Part shown: positions 39,847-40,201 of the stretch, in pieces | How positions within the stretch are numbered: position 1 is the stretch's first letter | Layout of the letters: each line of letters opens with the position of its first letter | The notes under the pieces: model-generated | The model's database searches: none | Told to the model about the DNA's origin: nothing | What the model saw: only the letters and a program-made list of their open reading frames with translations | Made by a program: the position numbers and the translations under genes | Source: Pseudomonas sp. | GTDB taxonomy: Bacteria > Pseudomonadota > Gammaproteobacteria > Pseudomonadales > Pseudomonadaceae | Direction of reading: 5' to 3' | DNA length: 40,201 nt | Assembly (NCBI RefSeq): GCF_030690725.1 | Contig: NZ_JAUYGD010000078.1 | Coordinates: 1-40,201 of the forward strand

Positions 39847-40201
39847 ATGATTATCAAGGCACTGCGTATCGGCCTCGGCCAGTTGATCATTTTCCTCGAC
39901 TGGATCAGCCGTCCGGCCAAGCTCAAACGCACCCCAGAGGCCCAGGCTACGGTCGAGCAAAGCGCCAGCAACCTCGCGCTGTACCAGTTCCACGCCTGCC
40001 CGTTCTGCGTAAAAACCCGCCGCACCCTGCACAAACTGAATGTGCCAGTGGCCCTGCGCGACGCGAAGAACGACGCCCAGGCACGCAGCGAGTTGGAACA
40101 GCAAGGCGGCAAGATCAAGGTGCCGTGCCTGCGCATCGAAGAAAACGGCCAGAGCACCTGGCTGTATGAGTCCAAGGCGATCATTGCCTATCTCGACGAG
40201 C
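39847..40201 (+). CDS. Glutaredoxin/GST N-terminal-domain protein (partial at the right edge)
   Basis: The frame opens with ATG 39847 and remains open to the window end (118 codons). After an N-terminal hydrophobic stretch (ALRIGLGQLIIFLDW, a possible membrane helix) a thioredoxin-fold domain begins near residue 43 with LYQFHACPFCVKTRRTL, which gives a glutaredoxin-type CPFC redox pair. KVPCLRI carries the cis-Pro, and YESKAIIAYLDE is the GSH-binding end of a GST N-domain. It is likely a membrane-attached glutathione-dependent oxidoreductase. The length and C-terminus are not visible. Confidence 0.85.
   Translation, partial: MIIKALRIGLGQLIIFLDWISRPAKLKRTPEAQATVEQSASNLALYQFHACPFCVKTRRTLHKLNVPVALRDAKNDAQARSELEQQGGKIKVPCLRIEENGQSTWLYESKAIIAYLDE

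Noticed and set aside
1..40201. CRISPR array, tRNA, rRNA or prophage
   Set aside because: No regularly spaced short direct repeats, no tRNA cloverleaf, no rRNA-like segment and no phage structural genes were seen.

Overview
The window looks like chromosomal DNA from a Pseudomonas-type gammaproteobacterium. Most of it is GC-rich. The gene content and order match Pseudomonas blocks I know from memory: chorismate synthase next to an HcaT-like MFS transporter, then PrmB, an isochorismatase-fold hydrolase, an Smr protein and GTP cyclohydrolase I; and a multifunctional beta-oxidation enzyme paired with a thiolase. REP/REPIN-type palindromes of Pseudomonas style are present. No tRNA, rRNA, CRISPR array or prophage was seen.

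Layout. 1-140: the end of a probable IS1595-like element running off the left edge. 143-3678: a leftward beta-oxidation operon with a REPIN between its two genes. 3679-5536: a non-coding stretch with a possible 31-aa membrane peptide, then a coupled rhodanese / cytochrome c pair. 5590-6818: a clearly AT-rich two-gene cassette (DUF5343-like plus Swt1-like HEPN protein), followed by two inverted copies of a repeat of about 230 bp. 7548-10704: a leftward trio (circularly permuted ATP-grasp, alpha-E, transglutaminase). 10955-12251: a glutamine-amidotransferase-like protein and the RNase E inhibitor RraB, separated by a MITE-like element. 12567-16859: a leftward Baeyer-Villiger-type monooxygenase / HSL-family hydrolase / SDR operon with a divergent AraC regulator. 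16990-19927: a chemoreceptor, then the alkylation-repair pair alkA-ogt. 19929-22535: a histidine phosphatase, a PLDc_N peptide, an acireductone-dioxygenase homologue with altered metal ligands, and an MFS transporter. 22585-25690: aroC, an exported alpha/beta hydrolase and a tail-anchored protein. 25697-25824: a second MITE-like copy. 25830-30940: AraC, GNAT and a large SSSF-type hybrid sensor kinase of the CrbS/MxtR type. 30941-35968: prmB, an NhaD-like transporter, a 32-aa membrane peptide, an isochorismatase-fold protein, a small membrane protein, an Smr protein and folE. 36014-40201: mqo (predicted lipoprotein), a periplasmic solute-binding protein, a DUF3820 protein and a thioredoxin-fold / GST-type protein cut by the right edge.

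Most genes are housekeeping or metabolic. The most unusual items are the horizontally acquired-looking DUF5343-HEPN cassette (a candidate defence or toxin-antitoxin-like module), the hairpin-cored repeat family whose two copies sit directly behind stop codons and show paired base changes, the tail-to-tail repeats behind the HEPN gene, and the acireductone-dioxygenase homologue that has lost three of four canonical metal ligands. Functional calls rest on motif recognition by eye; no database search was run.
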